DNA of 64,000 nt from Fragum whitleyi (taxonomy: Eukaryota > Mollusca > Bivalvia > Cardiida > Cardiidae), in NCBI GenBank assembly GCA_948146395.1, contig OX411547.1, positions 34,183,868 through 34,247,867 of the forward strand. The letters run 5' to 3'. This document shows, one piece after another, positions 22,488-34,150 of this stretch. A program made the translations under genes and the position numbers. Below the pieces are notes generated by a model. The model was not told the DNA's origin. It worked only from the letters and a program-made list of their open reading frames with translations, and ran no database searches. The first letter of the stretch is position 1; each line of letters opens with the position of its first letter.

Positions 22488-22535
22488 AGGTAGTGGAGTA
22501 AGTGGACCAATAATGGTTCTGCAACATTGCTGAAG
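22488..22535. mobile_element. Fragment of 'GGTAGTGGACCC' MITE
   Basis: 'TTAAGGTAGTGGAGTAAGTGGACC..AATGGTTCTGCAACATTGC' matches one end of the family; the other end is lost. Confidence 0.45.
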
Positions 22536-22611
22536 TAATGATTGATCATTCATATTTTGACAAAATCCATCATCATGCCAAATATAGAGGTAAAAGCAGA
22601 GCTACAGATAA

Positions 22612-22690
22612 AATGCGTTTTTGCGTGAAAACGCATTTAAAATCAACAAAAACGCATTTGATGATATTTTAGAGGGTACAAAAACGCATT
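22612..22690. repeat. Clustered AAAACGCATTT motif
   Basis: Four or five direct or inverted occurrences of 'AACGCATTT' / 'AAATGCG' lie within 80 bp. No known element is recognised. Confidence 0.4.
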
Positions 22691-22845
22691 TCAAATTGCC
22701 GATCAGCATTACCAATGGTTCTAAATGTGTATTTTCGTACGTATGACGTCTGAACATAATTCAAATTTCCTACAGATGACACTTATCGAGCGTGTCATGT
22801 GCTGGTTTCAGTCTTCTATAATTTTGATATTCGAATAAAACATAA

Positions 22846-23165
22846 CAAGAGCCATGTCGGACATGGCCATCCCCCGCCGAAAAAGCTTGATAGTAAACTA
22901 AAGCCTAATAGATGAAGGGTTCTACTTTAAGAAATTATGCTCCGGACAAATCTAAGTCTTTAAAATAACAAAGGGCAATAACTAAAAATTATGCAAGCAA
23001 GAGTTATAGTTCTTGTGCACTGCACTCCTCTTCCATGAGATCTATCCTCCCATATAGTTTCAAGTTGATAGCTATTATACTTTAGTTAAAATGCTCCGGA
23101 CAAAATCTAAGTGTTAAAAATAACAAAGGGCAATAACTCAATCAAAGGCCTGAAAGGCCTGAATG
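22846..23165 (-). mobile_element. Array element 'B', truncated
   Basis: Starts AACAAGAGCCATGTCGGACATGGCC (hairpin GCCATGTC/GACATGGC) and CCCCCGCCG. About two 156-bp units follow ('gttcttgtgcactgcact', 'gctccggacaaaatctaag', 'aacaaagggcaataactc'). No tail. Confidence 0.6.
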
Positions 23166-25540
23166 CAGTCAGGACGGAACAATATTTGAGTATTGAAATA
23201 TTTCATTTATAACAAATTCTCTAAAATCTAAGTCTAAAATCTACACTTCAGATCTTTGGCCTTCTACTCTGACCTTTCATTCCCAAATATTGCCTTATTC
23301 ATGCTTAAAACCCTTCTTTTTTAATGAAAAGAGCACTGCTTGGAGGGCTAATGCTTTGCTATTATTTATCTAAAATGAACTGGCACTCATTAACTTCCGT
23401 TATTGCTCGAGTATTCCCGTAGCGTAACTCAATTTCCCAAACCTTTTTACTTATATTATTTCACATACTCTCACAAAGGCGCGATAGAACATTGGTTACG
23501 GACGCCTTCCGGCACACTTATAACTTGTTGGATCGAGTTCAATTCCCGACAGAGACACATATTATAATCATTGTGATCACTAACATAATGCTGTTTTTCG
23601 GGGTTTTTTGGGTTTTTTTTGTTGTTGTATTTTTTAAAGAAATACATTTTTTGTTATTATTTTGTCATTAGTTCTTTGTCAGTTACGATATTTTTTATTC
23701 TTACATCATTCATTTTTGGTTGTTTTCACTAACCAAGATTACTGTATTCTGAACGGGACAAAGATTTGTTTCATACCTCAATGAAAAAACCAACACATTA
23801 TAAGTTGTTAGTAAACTTGAACCAAAAAACAGTCCCACCAAAGATCTCAATTGCTTTATGATTTTGAATTATAAGATATCATCGGAAGAGAATAGAGTTA
23901 AACAGAAATTCGAGTGACGTGTACAAACCCAGTATATGTTTTTAATTTCATACCGTCATGAATTTAAGAAAAATGCCTCTTCATCTCATAAATATAGATC
24001 CAGATACATTTCAAAATCTAAAATTATTTTCAGTAATTTTCAGTGATTTATGGACAGGACTGTGCAATGGTCAAATTGTCGCTGGCGGAAAGACTGTGCC
24101 GAATACCGATAGTCTTTTGCAACATTGTTCAAAAAAACAAACAATCAGACAAACAAAAACCTGTACTCAAAAAAGTGTAAGCCTAAAAAGAAAAAGAAAT
24201 ATTTCTGGTCATGGTCCGACTTGAACTCGTGACCTCCCGATTATGGGAACGCACCCTAACCACCACCGCTAAATTTCCGTATGTACTATGAGCTGTGATA
24301 CATATTCTTAGCTCTTAACCTCGCGAGTATAAGTCTATATTCAGAAACGCATTTACCGACTATCAATAGGGGTCAAAAGGAATATTTAATGAGTGCCAGG
24401 TTATTGTAGATAAATAATACAAGGTCAGTATAATAATATAAAAATAATAAGGGCTTAATTATTATTTCTTCCATCGTCATCCACCTTGATAATAGGGATA
24501 GCTCCTGTTATGACTAATACTCATGCCGAGTTACCAGAAAATAGCTACAGACATAAAACCACCCCAAAAATTGCACTCGAGTCAACAAATCAACATGATA
24601 TTGTTAACTATCTAACTCTGCTTTTCTCTTTTTTTATTCACAACGAACATGTCATAACGTTGGGTTGCTCACCATACTTAAGCTAGTAATATCTGTCAAG
24701 CAAGTAGGTGAGAAAACCCCGCTTTTCTTTGGTTTTTAAATCGGCAAAAGTCACTTGTTCCTCTGCTGAAATTTCAGAGGGACAGACTGATTTTCGGTCA
24801 TTGTGTAACATGGACGTGGACCCTGTGAAATCGGCCCGGGATCATTAGAATCTATTTCTATATTTACTTTTGCCTTATTTTCGGGAGACCCGGCGAAAAA
24901 GTTTTAAATTGTCTTTGATTGCCTTTAATCTTGATCTATTTCGTAGGAAAGGAACATGTTAACATAGAATGGTTCCCGATTTATTGGATTTACGATAATA
25001 CAGCGCCGATTATCATCACGCTGTGCGGGGTACCATAAAGATTTTTATTTGGGAATAGGCAAAAACGGCAGGTCGTCGCGGAAGTCCGATTTTCGTCGAT
25101 GTCGTATTTTAAGAATCGGCGCGACGTAGGGCCCATCCTTTTGATTTTTATTCACAGGCTACAACTTTTTTAGTTCTTATCAGATCCCTGCCTTGGCAGA
25201 TCCCTAACACCGGATTTTAAAATAAACGATAAACCTATCTGAGTAAGGGAAGTAACTCCAAAAGACGAGTCCCTGTAAAAAACGGTCGCTGACTACTTTC
25301 GATTTCGTGTTTACTTTTTAGGCGCCGTTAAAAATCTTTTTTTCCCCTGACTTTTGATGTCCAAATTCGTAATTCGGAAATATGGCTTTGAAATCGGAAT
25401 TGTTCACAAAAAATATAGGCAGCTGGCATTCAGTCTGATATATTTTTCGCGGGCTATAAATCATGAATGGGTTTACTTTTTCACGCTCATGGATTTATTC
25501 GAATTCGGTGTTGTGAGGATCCGATTGCCGGCGACTACTA
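23166..25540. other. Non-coding stretch with two tRNA-like relics
   Basis: About 23478-23560 (plus) and about 24280-24206 (minus) carry B-box-like GATCGAGTTCAATTCCCG and CACGAGTTCAAGTCGG sequences. Both are too degraded to be called tRNA genes. The frames at 23958-24224 and 24486-24686 have no recognisable product. Confidence 0.35.
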
Positions 25541-26642
25541 TATGCATAAAAATTATGCAAGCAAGATTTGCAGTTCTTGTGCACTGCACTTCTCCGTCAT
25601 GCGATCTATCCACCCATAAAGGTTTCAAGTTGATAGCTATTATACTTAAGGAGATATGCTCCGGACAAAAATCTAAGTCTTAAAAATAACAAAGGGAAAT
25701 AACTCCAAAATTATAAAAGCCAGAGTTATAGTTCTTGTGCACTGCACTTCTCTTCCATGAGATCTATCCTCCCATAAAGTTTCAAGTTGATAGCTTTAAT
25801 ATTTTAGGAGATATGCTCCGGACAAAATCTAAGTCTTAAAAATAACAAAGGGCAATAACTCCAAAATTATGCAAGCAAGAGTTGTAGTTCTTGTGCACTG
25901 CACTTCTCCTCCATGAGATCTATCCTCCCATATAGTTTCAAGTTGATAGCTATTTTACTTTAGTTAAAATGCTCCGGACAAAATCTAAGTGTTAAAAATA
26001 ACAAAGGGCAATAACTCAAAAATTATGCAAGCAAGATTTGCAGTTCTTGTGCACTGCACTTCTCCGTCATGCGATCTATCCACCCATAAAGGTTTCAAGT
26101 TGATAGCTATTATACTTAAGGAGATATGCTCCAGACAAAATCTAAGTGTTAAAAATAACAAAGGGCAATAACTCCAAAATTATGCAAGCAAGAGTTGTAG
26201 TTCTTGTACACTGCACTTCTCCTTCATGAGATCTATCCACCCATAAAGGTTTCAAGTTGATAGCTATTATACTTAAGGAGATATGCTCCAGACAAAATCT
26301 AAGTCTTAAAAATAACAAAATCTAAGTCTTAAAAATAACAAAGGGAAATAACTCCAAAATCATGCAAGCAAGAGTTATAGTTCTTGTGCACTGCACTTCT
26401 CTTTCATGAGATCTATCCACCCATAAAGTTTCAAGTTGATAGCTATTATACTTTAGGAGATATGCTCCGGACAAAATCTAAGTCTTAAAAATAACAAAGG
26501 GCAATAACTCCAAAATTATGCAAGCAAGAGTTATAGTTCTTGTGCACTGCACTTCTCCTTCATGAGATCTATCCACCCTTAAAGTTTCAAGTTGATAGCT
26601 ATTGTACTTTAGGAGATATGCTCCGGACAAAATGTAAGTCTT

Positions 26643-29578
26643 AACAAGAGGGCCATAGTGGCCCTTAATCGCTCACCTGAATTAACAATCTTAAAATGTT
26701 TTTCTAAGATTTGACCCCATGACCTAGTTTTTGACTCCACTTGACCCAATTCCAAACTTGTCCGAGATTTCATCAAGATAATCATTCTGACCAATTTTCA
26801 GGTTGATTGGGCAAAGAATATGGCCTCTAGGGTGTCCACAAGGTTTTTCTAAGATTTGACCCCGTGACCTAGTTTTTGACCCCACTTGACCCAATTTTGA
26901 ACTTGTCCGAGATTTCATCAAGATTATCATTCTGACCTATTTTCAGGTTGATTGGGCTAAAAATATGGCCTCTAGAGTGTCCACAAGGATTCTCTAAGAT
27001 TTGACCCCGTGACCTAGTTTTTGACCCCACATGACCCAATTTCGAACTTGTCCGAGATTTCATCAAAATGATCATTCTGACCAATTTTCAGGTTGATTGG
27101 GCTTAAAATATGGCCTCTAAAGTGTCCACAAGGTTTTTTCTAGATTTGACCCCGTGACCTAGATTTTGACCCCAGTTGACCCAATTTCAAACATGTCCGA
27201 GATTTCATCAAGATAATCATTCTGACCAATTTTCAGGTTGATTGGGCCAAAAATATGGCCTCTAGAGTGTCGACAAGGTTTTTCTTAGATTTGACCCCGT
27301 GACCTAGTTTTTGACCCCACTTGACCCAATTCCAAACTTGTCCGAGATTTCATCAAGATAATCATTCTGACCTATTTTCAGGTTGATTGGGCTAAAAATA
27401 TGGCCTCTAGAGTGTCCACAAGGTTTTTCTAAGCTTTGACCCCTTGACCTAGTTTTTGACCCCACTTGACCCAATTTCGAACTTGTCCGAGATATCATCA
27501 AGATAATCATTCTGACCAATTTTCAGGTTGATTGGGCTAAAAATATGGCCTCTAGAGTGTCCACAAGGTTTTTCTAAGCTTTGACCCTGTGACCTAGTTT
27601 TTGACCCCACTTGACCCAATTTCGAACTTGTCCGAGATTTCATCAAGATAATCATTCTGACCATTTTTCAGGTTGATTGGGCTAAAAATATGGCCTCTAG
27701 AGTGTCCACAAGGTTTTTCTAAGATTTGACCCCGTGACCTAGTTTTTGACCCCACTTGACCCAATTTTGAACTTGTCCGAGATTTCATCAAGTTAATCAT
27801 TCTGACCAATTTTCAGGTTGATTGGGCTAAAAATATGGCCTCTAGAGTGTCCACAAGGTTTTTCTAAGATTTGACCCCGTGACCTAGATTTTGACCCCAC
27901 TTGACCCAATTTCGAACTTGTCCGAGATTTCATCAAGATTATCATTCTGACCTATTTTCAGGTTGATTGGGCTAAAAATATGGCCTCTAGAGTGTCCACA
28001 AGGTTTTTCTAAGCTTTGACCCTGTGACCTAGTTTTTGACCCCACTTGACCCAATTTCGAACTTGTCCGAGATTTCATCAAGATAATCATTCTGACCAAT
28101 TTTCAGGTTGATTGGGCTTAAAATATGGCCTCTAGAGTGTCCACAAGGTTTTTCTAAGATTTGACCCCGTGACCTAGCTTTTGACCCAACTTGACCCAAT
28201 TTTGAACTTGTCCGAGATTTCATCAAGATAATCATTCTGACCAATTTTCAGGTTGATTGGGCTAAAAATATGGCCTCTAGAATGTCCACAAGGTTTTTCT
28301 AAGATTTGACCCCGTGACCTAGTTTTTGACCCCACTTGACCCAATTTCGAACTTGTCCGAGATTTCATCAAGATTATCATTCTGACCAATTTTCAGGTTG
28401 ATTGGGCTAAAAATATAGCCTCTAGAGTGTCCACAAGGTTTTTCTAAGATTTGACCCCGTGACCTAGTTTTTGACCCCACTTGACCCAATTTCGAACTTG
28501 TCCAAGATTTTATCAAGATAATCATTCTGACCAATTTTCAGGTTGATTGGGCTAAAAATATGGCCTCTAGAGTGTCCACAAGGTAAATGTTGACGACGCA
28601 CGACGCACAACGCACGACGGACGACGGACATCAAGTAACCCCAAAAGCTCACCTTGAGCACTTCGTGCTCAGGTGAGCTAAAAAAGTGACCAAATTTCAG
28701 GTTGATCAGACAAAAAATGTGGCCTCTACAGTGGGTACAAGGTTTTTCTAAGATTTGACCCCGTGACCTAGATTTTGACCCCAGTTGACCCAATATCAAA
28801 CTTGTCCGAGATTTCATCAAGACAATTATTGTGACCAAATTTCAGGTTGATCAGACAAAAAATGTGGCCTCTAGAGTGCATACAAGGTTTTTCTAAGATT
28901 TGACCCTGTGACCTAGTTTTTGACCTCAGTTGACCCAATTTCGAACTCATCCGAGATTTCATCAAGACAATCATTGTGACCAAATTTCAGGTTGATCTGG
29001 CCAAAAATGTGGCCTCTAGAGTGCATACAAGGTTTTTCTAAGATTTGACCCTGTGACCTAGTTTTTGACCCCAGTTGACCCAATTTCGAACTCGTCCGAG
29101 AATTCATCAAGACAATCATTGTGACCAAATTTCAGGTTGATCTGGCCAAAAATGTGGCCTCTAGAGTGCATACAAGGTTTTTCTAAGATTTGACCCTGTG
29201 ACCTAGTTTTTGACCCCAGTTGACCCAATTTCAAACTCGTCCGAGATTTTATCAAGACAATCATTGTGACCAAATTTCAGGTTGATCTGGCCAAAAATGT
29301 GGCCTCTAGAGTGCATACAAGGTTTTTCTAAGATTTGACCCTGTGACCTAGTTTTTGACCCCAGTTGACCCAATTTCAAACTCGTCCGAGATTTTATCAA
29401 GACAATCATTGTGACCAAATTTCAGGTTGATCTGGCCAAAAATGTGGCCTCTAGAGTGCATACAAGGCAAATGTTGACGACGGACGTCGCACGACGCACG
29501 ACGCACGTCGCACGACGCACGACGGACATCCACCTAACCACAATAGCTCACCTTGAGCACTTCGTGCTCAGGTGAGCT
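26643..29578 (-). mobile_element. Array element 'A', one head and two tails, inserted in element B
   Basis: The head AACAAGAGGGCCATAGTGGCCC lies at 26643. Thirteen 145-bp units follow, then a complete tail (ACGACGGACGACGG and the AGCTCACC..GGTGAGCT hairpin, about 28585-28681). Five more units of a different sub-family come next (28685-29465), and a second complete tail (29467-29578). The minus strand shows a chain of 71-codon frames spaced exactly 145 bp apart; these arise from the repeat and are not genes. Confidence 0.7.
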
Positions 29579-29637
29579 AAAAATAACAAAGGGCAATAAC
29601 TCCAAAATTATTGAAGTAACTATAGAGGAAAAGTTGT

Positions 29638-29710
29638 GCCCGACATGGGACTCGAACCCACGACCCCCGGAACACTAGCACGGCGCTCTAACCAACTGAG
29701 CTAACCGGGC
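29638..29710 (-). tRNA. tRNA-Thr(AGT)-like gene inside the TRIM 3' LTR
   Basis: This 73-nt sequence folds as a cloverleaf on the minus strand. The acceptor is GCCCGGT/GTCGGGC (two G-U pairs) and the D-stem GCTC/GAGC. The anticodon arm is CCGTG-CTAGTGT-TCCGG (one mismatch), giving AGT with T33. The variable loop is GGGTC and the T-arm GTGGG-TTCGAGT-CCCAT. A-box (TAGCTCAGTTGG) and B-box (GGTTCGAGTCC) are good matches. No CCA is encoded. Whether it makes a functional tRNA or only drives Pol III transcription of the element is unknown. Confidence 0.65.
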
Positions 29711-29859
29711 ACCTGGTCATGAGTCTACCCATCATCGAACACTACACTCCTCCCCCTTTTAACCAATTGGAGCCGGTCCCATACCGCTCCCAAATGGCCG
29801 AACCCAGCGTTCTCCGTTTACTTCTGACACCATTGAAGTAACTATAGAGGAAAAGTTGT

Positions 29860-29932
29860 GCCCGACATGGGACTCGAACCCACGACCCCCGGAACACTAG
29901 CACGGCTTTCTAACCAACTGAGCTAACCGGGC
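29860..29932 (-). pseudogene. tRNA-Thr(AGT)-like sequence inside the TRIM 5' LTR, D-stem broken
   Basis: Identical to 29638-29710 except for two adjacent bases, which change the 3' side of the D-stem from GAGC to GAAA and so lose pairing. The B-box is intact. It is probably a damaged copy of the same gene-like unit. Confidence 0.6.
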
Positions 29933-30182
29933 ACCTGGTCATGAGTCTACCCATCATCGAACACTACATTATGCAGGCAAGAGTTGTATTTCTTGTGCAC
30001 TGCACTTCTCCTCCATGAGATTTATCCACTCATTAAGTTTCAAGTTGATAGCTATTATACTTTAGGAGATATGCTCCGGACAAGTTTAGTGACGGAACCT
30101 CGGAATGACGGAATGACAGAATGACGGAATGACGGACGGAGAGCATTACTATATCCCCTCACCGAAAACGGCGGGGGATAAA

Positions 30183-31975
30183 AAGCTGAACTTAATATTC
30201 CCGAACAAAATATGGGGAAGGACATCCAAACATCGGCGAGTTCAAAGCGAAAAGTTACACAGAAGTACACAACCATTTCAGTCATGGCGAAAAAACGGAT
30301 CTGTTAAATTGTACCATTCCGTTCCGAATGTCCGACACTATTTTCTTTGCGAACAATATGTTTAAACAGTTAAAAATATCTATCACCTTTGAAAATAATA
30401 ATCTGAATAACTTTCTAACGGAAACCAACATTAATCTTCAACATTACATGGGTCTAGATTTCATATTATTAACAATTTCTTCACAACTTTCGGAACCGCT
30501 AGAGCGCAAATTCTCTTTAACAAATCGTATCAATAAAGAGGAAGAAAATATGATTTGGGGATCAATTTTAGAAAGAATTACTGGTAGCTAATCTTATTCT
30601 ATCTGATTTTTTCGTATTTTCCCAGTTTGAAAAGCACAAAGACTAAATTGATTTTCCGCTTATTCGTTCCCAAGAATGTTCGACCCATCAAATTATATCC
30701 GTTTTTATTTTAAATGAAAATTACAAGTAATTGTAACATTGTGGCTTACAAAGACAGTTTCTATTTTTTTTACCCTATTCACCTTGGATTCATCAGTCTT
30801 AAATCAAAGCACTGAAAGCACTGACAGATTGAGAGTTTTTTGACAACCTTGTTATAATGTTATTTCTATTAATTTCAGACGTTTTCTCTCTCAAAGAGGA
30901 AAGAAATCAAGGATGATATGTATTGCCCCATAAAATGTTCAGTTTGACAGGTTTGGCTTTGTTCTGACAGTATATTATATAGTCCACAAAGGACTGTCAG
31001 GCCTTTTTTTCTGGGTCCTTCGTCATCATCTGCCAATTTGATTTTTTTTTAAAATATCAAAGGGTAATGAGCCTTATGGCATGCCATTGTTCATCTTATG
31101 TTGCTCTAAATAATAAATTCATCCCTTCCCTCCAGCGAATCATTGGCAAGGAAACATGGATGCCCTTTCTGTGAAGGCAACTCTAGACTGGCAACAGCTT
31201 AACAGGGCATTGATTAAATATAGAATTAAATTTGTGACACCATCACTGGTTTTCAAAATCGTAAAATATTTCTCAAAGATATTATTCAGGATGTTAATAG
31301 CTAAATTGTTTTTAACAATTAAAGATGAGAACAATTCATATTAACCCTTAAATATTTTTCAGCATTGCTGCATTATAAATCAGCATTACAGAAAAAATTA
31401 GGGGGTAAAAACCCTTTAAGACAAAAAATCATCTGTAGCTCTGGGTAAAAGTTTTACTGAGTTATCAAGGGTCAATTTTTTCTATACTGGTAGACAAATT
31501 CACCTTTGTTTAGTCACTTAGATTTATGTATCTATAGCATCTAATTGTAAATATTTCTTGATATAGAACCTTGACCTAACCACATAACCTCAATTTTAGC
31601 ATCAACAGATTTGTATCATTCAGATTTTTATCCTGCAAAATATGAACATTCTTGAAAATGTTTGAAGTAATTACGATAAAAAAAATGCTGTATAAAACAG
31701 ACAGGGCTCCTTTGAAGCTAAAAACAGCTGTCTTCCAATCACAATTCAGAATTTATAATAAAATAATACACATATCTTACCTACTTAAATGTAGTCTCTG
31801 TACATTGTATTTAGATTTCTCATTCATTCTTTTCAAGGCTTGTGCTAGCTTTTTTAATTTCAGTCATTGACTCCTTGACCATGAAATTTAGGGGCTCAAA
31901 ACTAGTTTTTTAAGGGTCAAAAAGTGTGCAAACTAATGAATATCATCAGTTTAACAGTTTTAAATGATATACATT
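30183..31975. other. AT-rich non-coding stretch
   Basis: Frames at 30328-30591, 31140-31344 and 31652-31870 give AT-biased translations with no recognisable family. No splice-linked exons were found. Confidence 0.35.
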
Positions 31976-31978
31976 AAT

Positions 31979-32036
31979 GAATCAACATAAACAATAAAGT
32001 GTCCTTAGACACTGTATTGTTTATGTTGACTCATAG
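31979..32036. repeat. Foldback, ~25-bp arms
   Basis: TCAACATAAACAATA.AGTGTC is mirrored by GACACTGTATTGTTTATGTTGA around 'ctta'. It could form a strong RNA or DNA hairpin and is probably a tiny MITE. Confidence 0.6.
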
Positions 32037-32462
32037 AGTTCCCTTATAATGAAATGAAGAAAACCAATGATTCATATCATCTTGCATATGTTGCATTGAT
32101 GGAAATTCAGTAGCCCAAAATGACCCCATACAGGGAATTATTGTGGGTCAAAATGGAATTATTGTGGGTCAAAACCCTGCGCTCTACTGTTTTCGGGATT
32201 TTTTGGTAAGCAAAATGGTAGTAAATTGCATAGAAATTGCTAAGTTGAAGTTCATTTATCAAATCATTGTGAGTCCCAATGGCAACTTCTCGGCTTCATG
32301 GAGAAGATGGACAAACTTCTTGTTAAACCTTCACTTCTTAATTTCCATTTTGTACTTGCACAAATTTTTGGACGAATCAACCTGTCTGACTCAAGTTCTT
32401 CCAATAAATTGGATAAAAGTAGGTATTGCTGGCTTAGGTCATACTGCATGTTTATGCAATCT

Positions 32463-32694
32463 GGGCCCAAGGTTAAAAAACTTTTTTCTCAGGCTCAGGC
32501 TCAATTTCAAATTAAAATCGATGTTTAATATAAAAGATAATATTTATAAGTTGTTATTCATAACAACTTATTAATATCATCTTTTATGTTTATATATTTA
32601 AATGAGTGATAAAACAGAATTACGGCTTTAATTTCAAATTGAAATTTGAGAAAATTGAGCCTGAGCCTGAGAAAAATTTTATAACCTCAGGCCC
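32463..32694. mobile_element. Palindromic MITE with CTCAGGCTCAGGCTC ends
   Basis: The arms (GGGCCCAAGGTTAAAAAAC..TTCTCAGGCTCAGGCTC and the mirror GAGCCTGAGCCTGAGAAAAA..GGCCC) enclose AT-rich sequence. An inner hairpin is AAGTTGTTATTCATAACAACTT. The overlapping 143-codon frame at 32143-32574 reads across it and is rejected. Confidence 0.65.
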
Positions 32695-32699
32695 TGATC

Positions 32700-34150
32700 T
32701 TAGTCTTCACTGCCTGCAAAAGCTTAAGGTTATAGTAGGAAATATTAAGATGGGTTAATATGCAAACTTGACACAGGAGAATTTACTTTAGAGGCAACCT
32801 CATTTTTTAGAAATCAACCAAATTTTCTTCATAAAACAAATTCATAAGTGGGTAAGTTTTTGAATGGCTGTCCTAGTACAATTCTTGCAAACTTTTGACC
32901 TCTAAAAGTGACCTTACACTTTTTTCAGCTTTTATATCTAATTGAATGACACATCTACTTTCTTTGGGTAACATCTGCACCAAATTTATTTGACATCTAT
33001 CCTGATTTGTTTGTTTGAATTGAGTTTTAAACCTATTTCAACAATCTTTGAGCCCAGATGTGGTTCATGAGACATAATAATAGTATCAAAACATTAATTC
33101 AGACCAGTTTACGTGCATCTTCTATTAGGCCATTAGAGCTCAAATCCTATATTTACGATTTGAACGCTCAGCCTGGAACAGTAGTAACTAAACATATGTT
33201 TTTAAACAGTTACAACTGTTAAGCACCAAGCCAAAAAAATACATTTAGACATACATCAATAACTTTTCTCGTGATTTTCTGTTAATTTCATCCTTGAATC
33301 AAGGTCACAAATCTTAATGTCATTTTACGATCCACACTAAAAGTTCATTTAAGGATGGATTTGGCAATAATTTTATCAGGTGTTCCCATTAGAAATAAAT
33401 TGCAAAATATAAAATGAGTTTATGGAAACTAACAACCCAGAAATGACGATTTTTTAAAAAAAACTTTTTGCAGAAGCCTGGCTTTGATAATCGATAGAGG
33501 ACGGATGGATAGACAGACAGACATGGTGAAACCAATATACCCCCCTCTACTTCGTAAGTGGGGGGTATAATGAGCAGTACAAATGCCCCATAAACAGTTT
33601 TTCTCCTTCAAATATTTGACCTTGACAGATGACCTTGATCTTGTTATCATTCTGATGAGTATGAAGAGATCTATCATAATAGCAAAAATATGCAGACAGA
33701 AGGGTAGTCAGACAGATGGGCTGCTGTAAAACAAAATGCCTCCAATCTCGTTGATACAGGGGCACACCTCACCAAGATGCTTAAGGAAATTTTACAATTA
33801 TTTGTTGAGATCTTAGTATTAATTATATTCTTGGTGTTGGTTTGAATGGGATTGAACAGTATTTCAGTCATATTGCTGAGACTAGATCGCCTAAAAGGAG
33901 ATTACTGATGTTTCTCCAAGCAGTAGTACCCCTTAATCTTTTCCCAGCCTCCAGCTTCTCATTCCAGTACACATCTGTGAAAGACGATTATTGGAAAGGA
34001 TATTTGTTTTGAATGGAGATTCCAAGGACCTCCCCATAGAGTTTTAACATGTTTTTAACTGCACCATGGCTGCAGCCAAAAAAAACATATACTTTGAGAT
34101 TCTTTTAAAGCTTGTCAAGTTGATTAATTTTATGTAAAAGGAGGCAAGTA
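32700..34150. other. Non-coding stretch with one array-element end
   Basis: About 33480-33572 holds GACGGATGGATAGACAGACAGAC and 'TATACCCCCCTCTACTTCG..GTGGGGGGTATAATGAG', the same end as at 12900-13010. No gene is recognised. Confidence 0.4.

Larger units (their letters stand above)
29612..29968 (-). mobile_element. TRIM-type LTR miniature carrying a tRNA gene in each LTR
   Basis: Two direct repeats of 135 bp (29612-29746 and 29834-29968) differ at only two adjacent bases. Each begins TG and ends CA. The 87-bp interior, read on the minus strand, starts one base after the 5' LTR with TGGTGTCAGAAGT. That sequence is complementary to the 3' end of a tRNA-Leu (PBS, 29820-29832). The interior ends with the polypurine tract AAAAGGGGGAGGAG (29747-29760) directly before the 3' LTR. 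TTAT flanks both sides (29608-29611 and 29969-29972) as a 4-bp target duplication. The insertion splits a B-array unit. No protein is encoded. These are the defining features of a terminal-repeat retrotransposon in miniature. Confidence 0.88.
25540..30182 (-). mobile_element. Array element 'B', 156-bp unit, carrying two later insertions
   Basis: Seven units of about 156 bp run from 25550 to 26642. The array resumes at 29579-29611 and again at 29969-30080, ending with GAATGACGGAATGACGG repeats and the terminal hairpin TATCCCC..CGGGGGATA (about 30150-30182). One 'cttaaaaataac' segment has a ~24-bp local duplication (about 26305-26335). The interruptions are element A (26643-29578) and a TRIM (29612-29968); both fall inside otherwise continuous repeat units, so they are younger. 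Confidence 0.7.

Noticed and set aside
24206..24280. tRNA-like sequence on the minus strand
   Set aside because: B-box present but acceptor and D stems do not close; kept only as a relic in the surrounding stretch.
26609..29533. Chain of ~71-codon minus-strand frames repeating a common sequence
   Set aside because: They recur every 145 bp because they are read from the tandem unit; 145 is not divisible by three and each ends within the next unit. No gene signals.
15360..30182. Possible CRISPR-like or centromeric satellite arrays
   Set aside because: Units are 145-165 bp without spacers, bounded by transposon-type termini, and in an animal genome; better explained as arrays inside mobile elements.
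32143..32574. 143-codon plus-strand frame
   Set aside because: Reads across a palindromic MITE, has AT-driven composition and no recognisable domain.
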